A stretch of DNA of 64,000 nucleotides from VRUE01 sp040901495 (GTDB lineage Bacteria > Actinomycetota > Thermoleophilia > Solirubrobacterales > 70-9): contig JBBDYO010000047.1 of assembly GCA_040901495.1 (NCBI GenBank), positions 1-64,000 of the forward strand, written 5' to 3'. The translations under genes were made by a program, and so were the position numbers. The notes beneath the pieces were generated by a model that was not told the origin of the DNA, made no database searches, and saw nothing but the letters and a program-made list of their open reading frames with translations. Positions 42,904 to 51,011 of the stretch are shown piece after piece. Position 1 is the first letter of the stretch, and the number at the start of each line of letters is the position of its first letter.

Positions 42904-43473
42904 CTATTCGTCGCCCTCTCGAACCCTGAAGCCAATTGGCTTCTTTGGACTTGGGGGTGGAGCGATCAGCCGATGCAAGGCCTTGAAGATCTGTTCCAGT
43001 TGCTCGTCGTGCTCATCGAGTCGTCCGACCATTTCCCGCTCCAAATCCTCTAGCCGCTCCTGAATTGCCGCATAGGAGCTCGCGACGCGGCGAAGCTCCA
43101 CGAATGCACGCATGATCTCGATGTTCACCGCGATGGCCCTCTTGCTTCTCAGGACCGAGGAAAGCATCGCTACTCCTTGCTCGGTGAAGACGTATGGGGC
43201 ATAGCGACGCCCTCCTCGGCCGATGTTTGAGGTCGCAATCTGCGACCTCAAAGCTGGCGCCTCGTCCTTGGTGAGCTGGAACATGAAGTCCTCCGGGAAA
43301 CGTTCCAGGTTTCTCTTCACTTGCTCGACTAGGCGTTTCGTCTCCACGCCATAGAGGGCGGCTAGGTCTTCATCGAGCATCACCTGCCGATCGCGGATGA
43401 CGAAGATCCGCTGCTCGATCGCAGGCGCGGCAATCGACTCGAGCGAGACTGCTTTCTTTCTCGATTGCGCCAT
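42904..43473 (-). CDS. ORF6N domain-containing protein
   Basis: 189 residues. ORF6N domain at about 18-105 (EQRIFVIRDRQVMLDEDLAALYGVETKRLVEQVKRN, then ERFPEDFMFQLT, then YVFTEQGVAMLSSVLRS), then a coiled coil (IQERLEDLEREMVGRLDEHDEQLEQIF). ORF6N proteins are DNA-binding, common on phages and mobile elements. The gene is less G+C-rich than its neighbours and marks the start of an accessory region. A perfect 12-base inverted repeat lies inside it (43226-43252). Confidence 0.88.
   Translation of the reverse strand: MAQSRKKAVSLESIAAPAIEQRIFVIRDRQVMLDEDLAALYGVETKRLVEQVKRNLERFPEDFMFQLTKDEAPALRSQIATSNIGRGGRRYAPYVFTEQGVAMLSSVLRSKRAIAVNIEIMRAFVELRRVASSYAAIQERLEDLEREMVGRLDEHDEQLEQIFKALHRLIAPPPSPKKPIGFRVREGDE
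43226..43252. repeat. inverted repeat inside the ORF6N gene
   Basis: TTTGAGGTCGCA, a three-base spacer ATC, then TGCGACCTCAAA: perfect arms of 12 bases. It encodes LRSQIATS within the domain, so coding constraint could explain part of it, but a perfect palindrome of this length is also typical of an operator. Confidence 0.6.
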
Positions 43474-43569
43474 TCGCTGGAGGATGGCAAACGATTCGGA
43501 AGCTATTGTCTACATGTACATGCTGCTGGGTGCCTCCTAGCCAAGCAACCGATATATGCTCAGAGATCA

Positions 43570-44211
43570 ATGCGCCGGTTGTTGACTGTTGGAATGGTCG
43601 TGACGGTGGCTGCTGTCATGCCCATCGCCTCCGCATCAGCTGCAAAGGCCTGCCAGGCCGTGGAGTTTGAAGGGCACACGGTCAAGGTCGGCGTTATCGG
43701 GATCGATTGTCCAGGCGGTCGGGAACGTGTTGAGTTGTTCTACGACCGCTGGAACCCCATCATCGGGCCATCTCTCGTCATTGAGGGCTTCCGATGCACG
43801 GGTGCCTCCGCAGGAGCCGATGTGAGGTGCAAAAGCGAAGACCGATGGATCTATGCGACCACTCGCCCCTATGTTGATGTAACGGAACTAAACCCAAAAC
43901 CGCTTGCGGTTTTCCGGAAATGCGGGTCTTCATCTGGCAGCTTCAAGATTGGGCCTGGAATACCGCCTCTCAAGGCTGAAGTACGCCGCATCGTCACTCG
44001 AAACGTGGGCTGCCGGTGGGCGAAGCGCTTCGCCCACCGGCTGTTTTTCGGACAAGAATGCATCTACTGCGATGCCCCGAACTCCTACCACCCAGGCGAC
44101 CGAGTCAGGTTTCGCGGCTTCCTCTGCCGGGTCACCAAAGGTGAACCCCACACCTTTCACTGCCGACGCGGTGGCAAGCGCATCAATTTCAAGACGGCCA
44201 CGCACTTCTAG
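43570..44211 (+). CDS. secreted protein of unknown function
   Basis: 213 residues from the ATG at 43570, signal peptide MRRLLTVGMVVTVAAVMPIA ending ASA. The mature part has about 10 cysteines and repeats of a pattern IEGFRCTG...VRCKSED and FRGFLCRVT...FHCRRGGKR, suggesting a two-domain disulfide-rich fold. A perfect 30-base palindrome lies in frame at 44012-44041. No family recognised. Neighbour 44298-44804 is similar in size and Cys content, so they may belong to one functional group. Confidence 0.6.
   Translation: MRRLLTVGMVVTVAAVMPIASASAAKACQAVEFEGHTVKVGVIGIDCPGGRERVELFYDRWNPIIGPSLVIEGFRCTGASAGADVRCKSEDRWIYATTRPYVDVTELNPKPLAVFRKCGSSSGSFKIGPGIPPLKAEVRRIVTRNVGCRWAKRFAHRLFFGQECIYCDAPNSYHPGDRVRFRGFLCRVTKGEPHTFHCRRGGKRINFKTATHF
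44012..44041. repeat. perfect 30-base palindrome followed by T-run
   Basis: GCCGGTGGGCGAAGC is immediately followed by GCTTCGCCCACCGGC and then TGTTTTT. It has the form of an intrinsic terminator but lies in frame within the secreted-protein gene (encoding CRWAKRFAHRLFF). Confidence 0.85.
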
Positions 44212-44297
44212 TGTCCTGAGTCGTAATTTCGCGGCCACCTCGCGGCGTCTGGCCACGCCTGGAGCCGTCGATCGTCACATGCGGCCGCAGAACTAAG

Positions 44298-44804
44298 ATG
44301 TTCTATGTGACATTGCTCGGGTTTCGACGACTTAGCGTTTGCTTCCTGGTTGTTACGGCAGCCGTCTTCTCCCTAGCTCTCAGCAGGGCAGGAACGGCGA
44401 GTACCGTGCAGACCTACATGTCATGTGGATTCCCGCCGACCATCGGCTACGGCATCGAATCCGAAGGCAAGATCAGCTACAGCCGTCACCCTACGCGGTG
44501 TCACTACAGCGACGATAGCTCGACCGCCCGCTTGGTAAACCTGGTCGGGATCCAGTGGAAAGACTGGGGCGAGCCTCGATCCAAGGCCAAGGCCAAGCGG
44601 GTCGACAACCACGATATGGACAACAACGGGTTTCAGCGACACGCCGTTCGTGTCGTTTTGAGCCGGCTCCGCCCTGCCGTCGGGCATCGGGGCAGCAACA
44701 AGCTCTATTACACCCGGCTTCGCATCATCGACGCAGCTGGTCACTCGTGGACGCTCCGCCTGTTCCGGCCGGGCCAAGATCCAATTCGCCTGCCGGAATA
44801 CTGA
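44298..44804 (+). CDS. secreted protein of unknown function
   Basis: 168 residues with a signal peptide (LLGFRRLSVCFLVVTAAVFS, then LALSRAGTAS). The mature protein is basic, with an MSCGFPPTIGYGI segment, two mature cysteines (MSCG, TRCH) and beta-rich character ending in SWTLRLFRPGQDPIRLPEY. No domain recognised. It ends 35 bases before the tRNA-Pro gene that is read in the other direction. Confidence 0.6.
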   Translation: MFYVTLLGFRRLSVCFLVVTAAVFSLALSRAGTASTVQTYMSCGFPPTIGYGIESEGKISYSRHPTRCHYSDDSSTARLVNLVGIQWKDWGEPRSKAKAKRVDNHDMDNNGFQRHAVRVVLSRLRPAVGHRGSNKLYYTRLRIIDAAGHSWTLRLFRPGQDPIRLPEY

Positions 44805-44839
44805 GCCAACGCGACCCCGGGCCGGTTCTGAAGAAGAAA

Positions 44840-44913
44840 TCGGGGAGACAGGATTTGAACCTGCGACCGCTCGGCCCCCAGCCGAGTGCGCTACCAGACT
44901 GCGCCACTCCCCG
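44840..44913 (-). tRNA. tRNA-Pro (anticodon GGG)
   Basis: Minus strand: acceptor CGGGGAG pairs with CTCCCCG. D arm GCGCAGTCTGGTAGCGC, anticodon arm CTCGG-CTGGGGG-CCGAG giving GGG, T arm GCAGGTTCAAATCCTGT, discriminator A. Length 74; CCA not encoded. Confidence 0.96.
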
Positions 44914-44968
44914 TGGCTGTTCTCCATTCTGACGAATCAGCTGGCGGGCGGCTACTCTCCTTCTCCGC

Positions 44969-45039
44969 GCGGCGGTAGCTCAACGGTAGAGCCTCAGCCT
45001 TCCAAGCTGATGACGCGAGTTCGATTCTCGTCCGCCGCT
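44969..45039 (+). tRNA. tRNA-Gly (anticodon TCC)
   Basis: Acceptor GCGGCGG pairs with CCGCCGC. D arm GCTCAACGGTAGAGC, anticodon loop CTTCCAA giving TCC, T arm CGAGTTCGATTCTCG, discriminator T as usual for tRNA-Gly. Length 71. The next reading frame opens two bases after its end. Confidence 0.96.
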
Positions 45040-45041
45040 TG

Positions 45042-46237
45042 ATGGGCCGCTCGCTCGCCTGCCTTCTCGCCGTCCTCGGCGCTCTTGCTATCGCTGGCTG
45101 CGGCGATGGCTCGAGCGATGGGCCGGGGGTCGACGGCGAGCAGTTGGTCGACTGGCCGCTGTTCGGACGCGTGCCGGAGCGCACCCATTACCTCCCGACC
45201 GAGCGGCAGGCGCTCGACCCGCCGCTTCGCGAGAAATGGTCGATCAACACCATGGGCTGATCGAGTTCCCGCCCGCGCTCGCCGGCGGCGTCGCCTACGT
45301 CGTCAACAAGTACGGCAACCTGCGAGCGGTCCGGCTCAAAGACCACAAGACGCTGTGGGAACGCACCCGCGATCCCAGCAACAAAGGCAAGCCGACCGAT
45401 GTGACCGCGCCGGCCTACCACGAAGGCCTGGTGTTCATCGCCTTCCTGGATGGCGAACTGGTCGCGCTCGATGCGGAGAGCGGCAAGCCCGCTTGGAAGC
45501 GCCACCTGCCAGGGCACCTCGAATCCTCGCCACTTGCCGTCGAGGGAATGCTCTACATCGGCTCCGACACGACCAACCTGATCGCCCTGCGCTCCTCCGA
45601 CGGGAAGACCCTCTGGCAGTTCAACGCTCCCGGGGCGATCAAAGCGAGCCCCAGCCATCACGACGGTCGCGTCTATGCCGCCGACTACGAGGGAGCGATG
45701 TTCTGTCTCGACGCCACCAGCGGCAAGCTGTTCTGGCGCACCAACACAACCAAGGTGCGGCCGTTTGGCGAAGGAGGCTTCTACTCATCGCCGGCGATCG
45801 ACTTCGGCCACGTCTATGCGGCGCGCGACGACGGCACCGTCTTCGCCTTCGACGAAAAGACCGGAGAGGTGGCCTGGTCTTTTCCGACCAACGACTACGT
45901 CTACGGCTCGCCGGCGGTCGCCGAGGTCCCCGGCACCCCGCCGACCGTTTACATCGGCTCCTACGACGAGCACTTCTACGCATTGAACGCCTTGAGTGGA
46001 AAGCAGGAGTGGAAATTCGACGTCGGTGGGCCCGTGCCGGGGACCGCGACGGTGATCGGCCACACCGTCTACACCTCGAGCTTCAAGACCCGGGAGACGA
46101 TCGGGCTAGACGTCCACACCCATCGCAAAATCTTCGAGCTGCGCCAAGCCGGCTACACGCCGGTCGTCTCCGACGGGCGCCATCTCTATCTGGTCAGCTA
46201 CTACGAGCTGATCGGCCTGCAGCCGAAGCGGCGCTGA
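45042..46237 (+). pseudogene. frameshifted PQQ-like beta-propeller lipoprotein
   Basis: The frame from ATG 45042 encodes a lipoprotein signal (CLLAVLGALAIAGC lipobox) and reads through PLREKWSINTMG before a TGA at about 45258. The next frame continues without a break from HGLIEFPPALAGGVAYVVN to 46237 and contains repeated PQQ-like blades (LVALDAESGKPAWKRHLPG, NLIALRSSDGKTLWQFNA, VFAFDEKTGEVAWSF). One base appears missing at ACC-ATGG: an extra C would join the frames as NTHGLIEF. It may be a sequencing error in the C-run or a real pseudogene. The intact protein would be about 398 residues. Confidence 0.75.
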
Positions 46238-46325
46238 GGCACGAATCTCACGTTTCGCCCGCCCGCCTCGCGGCCAGGCTTTTACCGACGGTGAGACCAC
46301 GCGCAGAACGACGATCACCGGACCT

Positions 46326-46494
46326 AAGCGACTATCCGAAAACTCGCGTGTGCGGCTGGTGAGCGCCGGACCGAGCGGGGCAAGGAAGCAGGGAGGCCTA
46401 ATGGCAGCACCATTTGGCCGACCGTGGGACGCCGTCCCCGCGAAGTGTGTCCGCCGCCGCCAGGCGTGCGCGGGGGTTTTCGGATAATCGCTAA
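46326..46494. other. long inverted-repeat-bounded structured region, unassigned
   Basis: CTAAGCGACTATCCGAAAAC at the left end matches the reverse complement of the right end (46472-46496) with two mismatches, then GCGCG-rich extension. Inside are GGCCTAATGG/CCATTTGGCC (hairpin, one mismatch), GGGAC-GCC-GTCCC, and GCGGGG/CCCCGC closing pairs, so a branched RNA is possible. AAGGAAGCAG resembles the bacterial SRP RNA tip, but the GGAA tetraloop context is absent. A noncoding RNA or a palindromic mini-element are both possible; strand is undetermined. Confidence 0.45.
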
Positions 46495-46520
46495 GTCGTA
46501 GGAACCGAGATGATGGGTGG

Positions 46521-46802
46521 ATGCCCCAGCCCCGCCGCGCGAAAAAATCCGCCGAACGCGAGGACTATGGCTGGGTGATCTCCTTCGGCTGTAAAGCGAC
46601 AGGCACGCTGCGCCGCCTCAAAGTCACCACCGACCCGGCCTCCGACACGCGGCCGATCGAAGTCCCCTGCGTGTGCGGCGACGTCCACCGCGTCACCGTC
46701 TCCCCCTACCGTCGCCGCCGCTCCGCCGACGAACCCTTTGACGTCGAGGTCAAGTCGCTCGACGAGCTGCGCTCGGACTCGGGCACGCGGCCTCGTAGAT
46801 GA
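46521..46802 (+). CDS. small hypothetical protein with CxC motif
   Basis: 93 residues with a basic N-terminus, then WVISFGCKATGTLRRLKVTT and EVPCVCGDVHRVTVSPY: a Cys at about 24 and CVC at about 49, possibly a metal-binding ribbon, and an acidic C-terminal end. No family recognised. ATG at 46521 follows a GATGATGGGTGG stretch, a weak ribosome site. Confidence 0.55.
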   Translation: MPQPRRAKKSAEREDYGWVISFGCKATGTLRRLKVTTDPASDTRPIEVPCVCGDVHRVTVSPYRRRRSADEPFDVEVKSLDELRSDSGTRPRR

Positions 46803-46848
46803 GCTGCAACCCAGCCCTTTAGTGCGCTAGGAGCAGACTTAGAAAGGC

Positions 46849-47304
46849 CTACTCAAGGCGCTGGGCAACGGCCTTGGCTCGGTAGTCGAAGATCCGCTCA
46901 AGGTCACGGCGAACGAAGAGGACATGCGCGAGTTCGCCGAGCGGGCCCAGCGGGATCGCGTAGCGGACGCGGTCGTGTATGACAGTCGCGGCGTCGCCCG
47001 CCTTCTCGAACAAATGGGTGTGCTCCCAGAGCGAGTAGGGGCCCTTGAGCTGTGTGTCGACGAAGCGCAGTGGCGGTTCCCAGGTCTCGATCCGGGTCTG
47101 CCATCGAACCGGCACTCCGTGCAACTTCAGCTTGTAGTCGAGCAGCGTGCCCGGCCGAAAGGTCAACTCGCCGGGCGTCGTCACCTCGAAGTGAAGCCAG
47201 GGCGGCGTCAGTGGCTCCAGATTGTGAGAGTCCCCGTAGAAATCGAAAGCCTGCTCGATCGGAACCTCGACTCGCTGACTGCGCTCGAGGATGTGTACGG
47301 ACAC
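46849..47304 (-). CDS. SRPBCC (START-like) family protein
   Basis: 151 residues of the helix-grip fold. The segments RSQRVEVPIEQAFDFYGDSHNLEPLTPPW, then FRPGTLLDYKLKLHGVPVRWQ, then YSLWEHTHLFEKAGDAATVIHDRV and a C-terminal helix match the polyketide-cyclase/dehydrase-like branch. It binds hydrophobic ligands in other members; the ligand here is unknown. Divergent from the NAD(P)-binding gene starting at 47356, with which it is frequently associated in actinobacteria (nucleoside-diphosphate-sugar epimerase plus SRPBCC). Confidence 0.85.
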   Translation of the reverse strand: MSVHILERSQRVEVPIEQAFDFYGDSHNLEPLTPPWLHFEVTTPGELTFRPGTLLDYKLKLHGVPVRWQTRIETWEPPLRFVDTQLKGPYSLWEHTHLFEKAGDAATVIHDRVRYAIPLGPLGELAHVLFVRRDLERIFDYRAKAVAQRLE

Positions 47305-47355
47305 GGGGCTCAGTCTTGCAGTCCCGCTGTAGGGGGCTACCTTTAAGAGATCGCA

Positions 47356-48249
47356 ACGAGCACACTCATTGCCGGCGCCACCGGTTTCATCGGCGTCCGG
47401 CTGGCCGCCTCTCTGGCGGATACGGAGTCATCTGTGCGATGCCTCGTTCGAGATCCCTCGAAAGCCCACTCGCTCCAGGCGGCAGGCTTCGACCTCCACA
47501 CAGGGGACGTCACCGACGCAGAGAGCCTGGCTGGTGCAGGGAAAGACGTCGAGGTCGCCTATTACCTAGTCCACGCAATGGCCGGGGGTGGCGGGTTCGC
47601 CGAGCGAGAGCAGGTCGGGGCGCAGAACTTCGGCCGAATGGCCAAGCGCGAAGGCGTCAAGCGGGTCATTTACCTCGGGGGACTGGGAGACGTGAGCAAG
47701 TCAAAGCACCTGAGCAGCCGCCACCGGACCGCGAGCGTCCTTGCCGCCGAGGGGCCTCCGCTCACCTACTTCCGGGCAGCGATGGTCGTCGGCGCCGGCA
47801 GCGAGTCCTATCGGACCCTGCGCTATCTGGTGAGACGGTTGCCTGTAATGATCGCCCCCAGCTGGCTGCGGACAGCCACGCAGCCGATCGGCATCGACGC
47901 AACGGTTGAGTATCTGCGACGGGCGCCCGGGGTCCCCGAGTCAGAGGGCCGAGAAGTTCAGATCGGCGGCCCCGACGTTGTCTCCTACTCAGAGATGATG
48001 GATCGGATGGCGATCGCCATGGGCAAGCGGCCACGGCGAAAGATCCCGGTCCCCTTCATCACGCCGTGGCTGTCGGCGCTCTGGCTTGGCCTGGTGACTC
48101 CGGTCGATGTGAAGGTGGCGCGTCCGCTCGTCGAGGGCCTGACCACGGCAACCATCGTCACGGACCCCTCTGGAGCCGAGCCGTTCGGCATCGCACCGGA
48201 GTCGTTTGACGAGGCCCTGCGACGCGCGCTCGCAGAGGAAGAGAACTGA
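47356..48249 (+). CDS. NAD(P)H-binding atypical SDR protein with apparent ACG start
   Basis: 297 residues if translation begins at ACG 47356, reading TSTLIAGATGFIGVRLAASL, which supplies the Rossmann motif GATGFIG. The first conventional start (GTG 47434) would delete that motif. The in-frame stop TAA at 47344 excludes more upstream starts, and a weak AAGAG lies 6-9 bases before. DPSKAHSLQAAGFDLHTGDVTD, VEVAYYLVHAMAGGG and VKRVIYLGGLGD are typical of NmrA/YbjT-like atypical SDRs. The gene may use a non-standard start, or an ATG was lost by mutation or sequencing error. Confidence 0.78.
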   Translation, partial: TSTLIAGATGFIGVRLAASLADTESSVRCLVRDPSKAHSLQAAGFDLHTGDVTDAESLAGAGKDVEVAYYLVHAMAGGGGFAEREQVGAQNFGRMAKREGVKRVIYLGGLGDVSKSKHLSSRHRTASVLAAEGPPLTYFRAAMVVGAGSESYRTLRYLVRRLPVMIAPSWLRTATQPIGIDATVEYLRRAPGVPESEGREVQIGGPDVVSYSEMMDRMAIAMGKRPRRKIPVPFITPWLSALWLGLVTPVDVKVARPLVEGLTTATIVTDPSGAEPFGIAPESFDEALRRALAEEEN

Positions 48250-48293
48250 CTGTCTCAGGTTCCGTCCAAGACCTCTCGGCCAGCTACGGAGAA

Positions 48294-48367
48294 CGGGGCA
48301 GCCAGGGCTCGAACCTGGAATCTTCGGTTTTGGAGACCGACGCCTTAGCCAATTTGGCCACTGCCCC
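48294..48367 (-). tRNA. tRNA-Trp (anticodon CCA)
   Basis: Minus strand: acceptor GGGGCAG pairs with CTGCCCC, discriminator G. D-arm GGCCAAATTGGCTAAGGC, anticodon arm TCGGT-CTCCAAA-ACCGA giving CCA, T arm CCAGGTTCGAGCCCTGG. Length 74; CCA not encoded. Confidence 0.95.
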
Positions 48368-48558
48368 GAGCCACAAACTCTACCTTTAGACACTTCAGAT
48401 GGTCCCGATCGGCCGGGACCACGACAAGCGTTGGGCTCGGCGGAACTATTGCCAAATTTCCCGAGGGGGTCTCCCCCGCGCTTCGCAGATCCACTCGGTC
48501 GGTTGAGGCCATAGTGAGATGAAGTCAAACTCTTCACTGGGCTTGACTAGCAACGGTT

Positions 48559-48813
48559 CTAGGCCCACAGGGCACCGATCGGAACCGCGAAGATCCGATC
48601 GCCAAGGGGAACGGTGGTTTCGCCGGTATAGAGGAGCACCCCGCAACGAAAGCTCTTGGCGCGTGCGTCGCGCAAGCGCGAGAGGGCGCGCCAGTCAGCG
48701 TCCCTAACGGAGGCACTGGCCTTCACCTCTACCGCAGCGATGTGTCCGACGCGATCCTCAGGCACGAGATCGACCTCATCGCGCCCCTGCCGGTAGTGAA
48801 AGAGCCTCGACGA
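48559..48813 (-). pseudogene. C-terminal fragment of a DUF4143-type AAA ATPase
   Basis: The frame reads SSRLFHYRQGRDEVDLVPED then VGHIAAVEVKASASVRDADW...RCGVLLYTGETTVPLGDRIFAVPIGALWA. FHYR.GRDEVDLV and AVEVKAS are the hallmark of the C-terminal nuclease-like part of the DUF4143 (AAA+ ATPase) family, normally about 380-420 residues. A TGA directly precedes the fragment and the rest is absent. It is flanked by other remnants, so I read it as a decayed relic. Confidence 0.75.
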
Positions 48814-48857
48814 TCAGCTTTTTACTCCCGCGAGGGATCAGCTCAGGCATGGAATCC

Positions 48858-48923
48858 GGTTGGTGTTAAATGCGGATTTGGTTTGTGCAAAATGCGAAAT
48901 CGGTTGATGTAAAAGGGCGGTTT
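48858..48923. repeat. three 22-base tandem repeats, IS21-end-like
   Basis: Units start with GGTT at 48858, 48880 and 48902 (period 22) and share GGTTxxTGTxxAAATGCG (second unit TGTGCAAAATGCG; third TGATGTAAAAGGGCGG). Multiple tandem copies of a TGT-containing repeat of about 20 bases are typical of IS21-family element ends. No transposase or ATP-binding helper gene is present, so this would be a solo end or remnant. AT-rich compared with the window. Confidence 0.5.
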
Positions 48924-49179
48924 TGCTTCCCAAAAACAGACGGGCACAACCGGCTCTAGGGAACGGCTAGGGAACGAAATACCGAAAGAGGCCCATCGCG
49001 GTCAAAAGTACCCAAAATCTATTTCACGGTTTGGAGACCGTGCGCATAGCCGTTAACTCACTCCCCCCAGGAGTTTCGACAAGGCCAAATCCTAGTCCTG
49101 GCGATTCACGGAGCGTCCATCGTGCGCTTGGATCGGGCCATATTTTGCTCGACATGGGCACGTCCCCTACCCTTCGCCT

Positions 49180-50991
49180 ATGACTTCGATGAGCTCTCGC
49201 CCCTGGAAGCGGTCGCATCTGGCGATCGGAATCGTCTTGCTCGCGTCCCTCGCGGCGGGCTACACAGCTGCCGGAGGTACGGCGGCGTCGAGCTGCCTCG
49301 GCAAGAAGGCAACGATCGTCAAGGGTGGCGGCAACGACACGATCGTCGGCACCAAGGCTCCCGACGTGATCGATGCCGGTGGCGGCAATGACGTAATCCA
49401 TGGCCTGGGCGGCAACGACCGGATCTGCGGCGGCGCGGGCAAAGATCGCATCCTCGCCGGCAAAGGGGTCGATCGCGTCTCCGGCGGGGGTGGCGATGAC
49501 TTCATCATCGGCGACAGGGGCGCCGACAAGCTCGCCGGCGACGGCGGCGATGACTACATCGACGGCCAAAAGGGCAGCGACCTCCTCAAAGGCGGAGGCG
49601 GCAACGACCGGCTCCTTGGCGACAAGGGCAACGACACGATGCTTGGCGGCGGTGGCAAAGACGAGCTCGACGGCGGGCTCGGCGACGAGAAGCTGATCGA
49701 CGGCGGCAAGGGCGACGGCGACGTTGTGATCGGCAACCTCGGCACCGACAAGCTCAGCGGCGGGCCCGGAGACGGAGATGTGGTCCGCGGCGATGCTGGA
49801 ATCGATACGCTCGACGGTGGAGGTGGAAAGCACGACATCGCCTCCTTCGCGACCGCCTCGCAGCCCGGCGTCATCGTCAACATTGCCGCCGGCACGGCCA
49901 AAGGCGACGGCAAGGACACGTTGAAGCGGATCAGCGATGTGGTCGGCTCCGCCTTTGACGACACAATCACCGGCAGCAAGGGGGTCAACCTGATCGACGG
50001 TGGGCCCGGCAACGACGACCTGAATGGCATGGCGCCCAGCGGTGAGGGCGATGGCGATCAGGGCTTCGGAGGACCTGGGGCCGACGCCTGCCAGGACTTC
50101 GGCTCAACCAGCTCCTGCAACGACCGCATTCCGCCCCAGCAGGTAACCAGCGTAGAGCTCAACGACGGCCTCGACGGTAAGAGCCTGGTCATCACCGGCA
50201 TCGGGCATGACAGCAACATCTCGGTCTCATTCGGCGGAGCCTTCATCGTCTCCGACACTGCCGGCGTCGAGACCCGGGCCGGCACCGGCTGCGCGATCGT
50301 CGACAGCCAGACCGCGCGTTGCGAGGCGACCCCAGGCGCTCTCAACTTCATCCTGATCGATGCCGGCAACGGCAACGACACGATCACCATCGCCGGCAAC
50401 GTTCCCGGCTCCCTGCCCGTTCGCGCCAACGGCGGCAACGGCAACGACAACATCAACGGCGGCGCCGGCGACGACATCCTCGAGTCAGGCGACGAGTACT
50501 CGGGCACCAGCGGCAACGACACCCTCAACGGGAACGAGGGCTCGGACGGGCTGGTCAGCGACCCCGGGGGCGACGTGATGAACGGCGGGCCCGGCAATGA
50601 CCTGATGGTCTCCTCGGCGGCGCTCTGCCAGGGGCATACCTTCGACGGCGGGCCGGGGATCGACACGGCCTCCTGGGCACGCTCGAAGCCGGCCGGCGGC
50701 ATGGTGATGACGCTTGGAGGAACCGCCGGGCCCAGTGGCTGCAGAGCCCTCGACAGGGTCCTCAGCTCGAACGAGAGCCTGGAGGGCTCCGACGGCGACG
50801 ATGTCCTCAACGGCGATGACGGCAACAACCACCTGATGGGCCATCTGGGGGCCGACGTCTTCAACGGAAGCGGCGGTTCCGATTTGATCGATGCCCTCGA
50901 CGGCGAGCGCGACAAGGCGATCGACTGCGGGCCCGGCGATGACCAGGGTGCCAGCGTCGATTCCGTCGACCCGCCGGCGCGCAGCTGCTGA
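49180..50991 (+). CDS. secreted RTX-like calcium-binding repeat protein
   Basis: 603 residues with a signal peptide (LAIGIVLLASLAAGYTAAGG). From about residue 45 to 300 it contains repeated nonapeptides of the GGxGxDxxx type (GGGNDTIVG, GGGNDVIHG, GGNDRICGG, GGDDYIDG, GGGNDRLLG). They form a calcium-binding beta-roll. A second repeat group (about 390-580) has NGNDTITIAG, GGNGNDNINGG, GNDTLNGNEG. Secreted actinobacterial RTX-like proteins are common and largely uncharacterised. There is no protease or lipase domain. The middle (about 315-390) has a distinct beta domain. Confidence 0.88.
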   Translation: MTSMSSRPWKRSHLAIGIVLLASLAAGYTAAGGTAASSCLGKKATIVKGGGNDTIVGTKAPDVIDAGGGNDVIHGLGGNDRICGGAGKDRILAGKGVDRVSGGGGDDFIIGDRGADKLAGDGGDDYIDGQKGSDLLKGGGGNDRLLGDKGNDTMLGGGGKDELDGGLGDEKLIDGGKGDGDVVIGNLGTDKLSGGPGDGDVVRGDAGIDTLDGGGGKHDIASFATASQPGVIVNIAAGTAKGDGKDTLKRISDVVGSAFDDTITGSKGVNLIDGGPGNDDLNGMAPSGEGDGDQGFGGPGADACQDFGSTSSCNDRIPPQQVTSVELNDGLDGKSLVITGIGHDSNISVSFGGAFIVSDTAGVETRAGTGCAIVDSQTARCEATPGALNFILIDAGNGNDTITIAGNVPGSLPVRANGGNGNDNINGGAGDDILESGDEYSGTSGNDTLNGNEGSDGLVSDPGGDVMNGGPGNDLMVSSAALCQGHTFDGGPGIDTASWARSKPAGGMVMTLGGTAGPSGCRALDRVLSSNESLEGSDGDDVLNGDDGNNHLMGHLGADVFNGSGGSDLIDALDGERDKAIDCGPGDDQGASVDSVDPPARSC

Positions 50992-51011
50992 GCAACCGTG
51001 CTGATGAAAAG

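Noticed and set aside
46340..46480. SRP RNA (ffs) or 6S RNA
   Set aside because: AAGGAAGCAG is suggestive, but the GGAA tetraloop hairpin and flanking symmetrical loop of SRP RNA are not formed, and 6S features cannot be shown.
49300..50900. CRISPR array or tandem DNA repeats
   Set aside because: The regular GGCGGCAACGAC-like spacing comes from RTX nonapeptide codons in a single reading frame, not from direct repeats with unique spacers.
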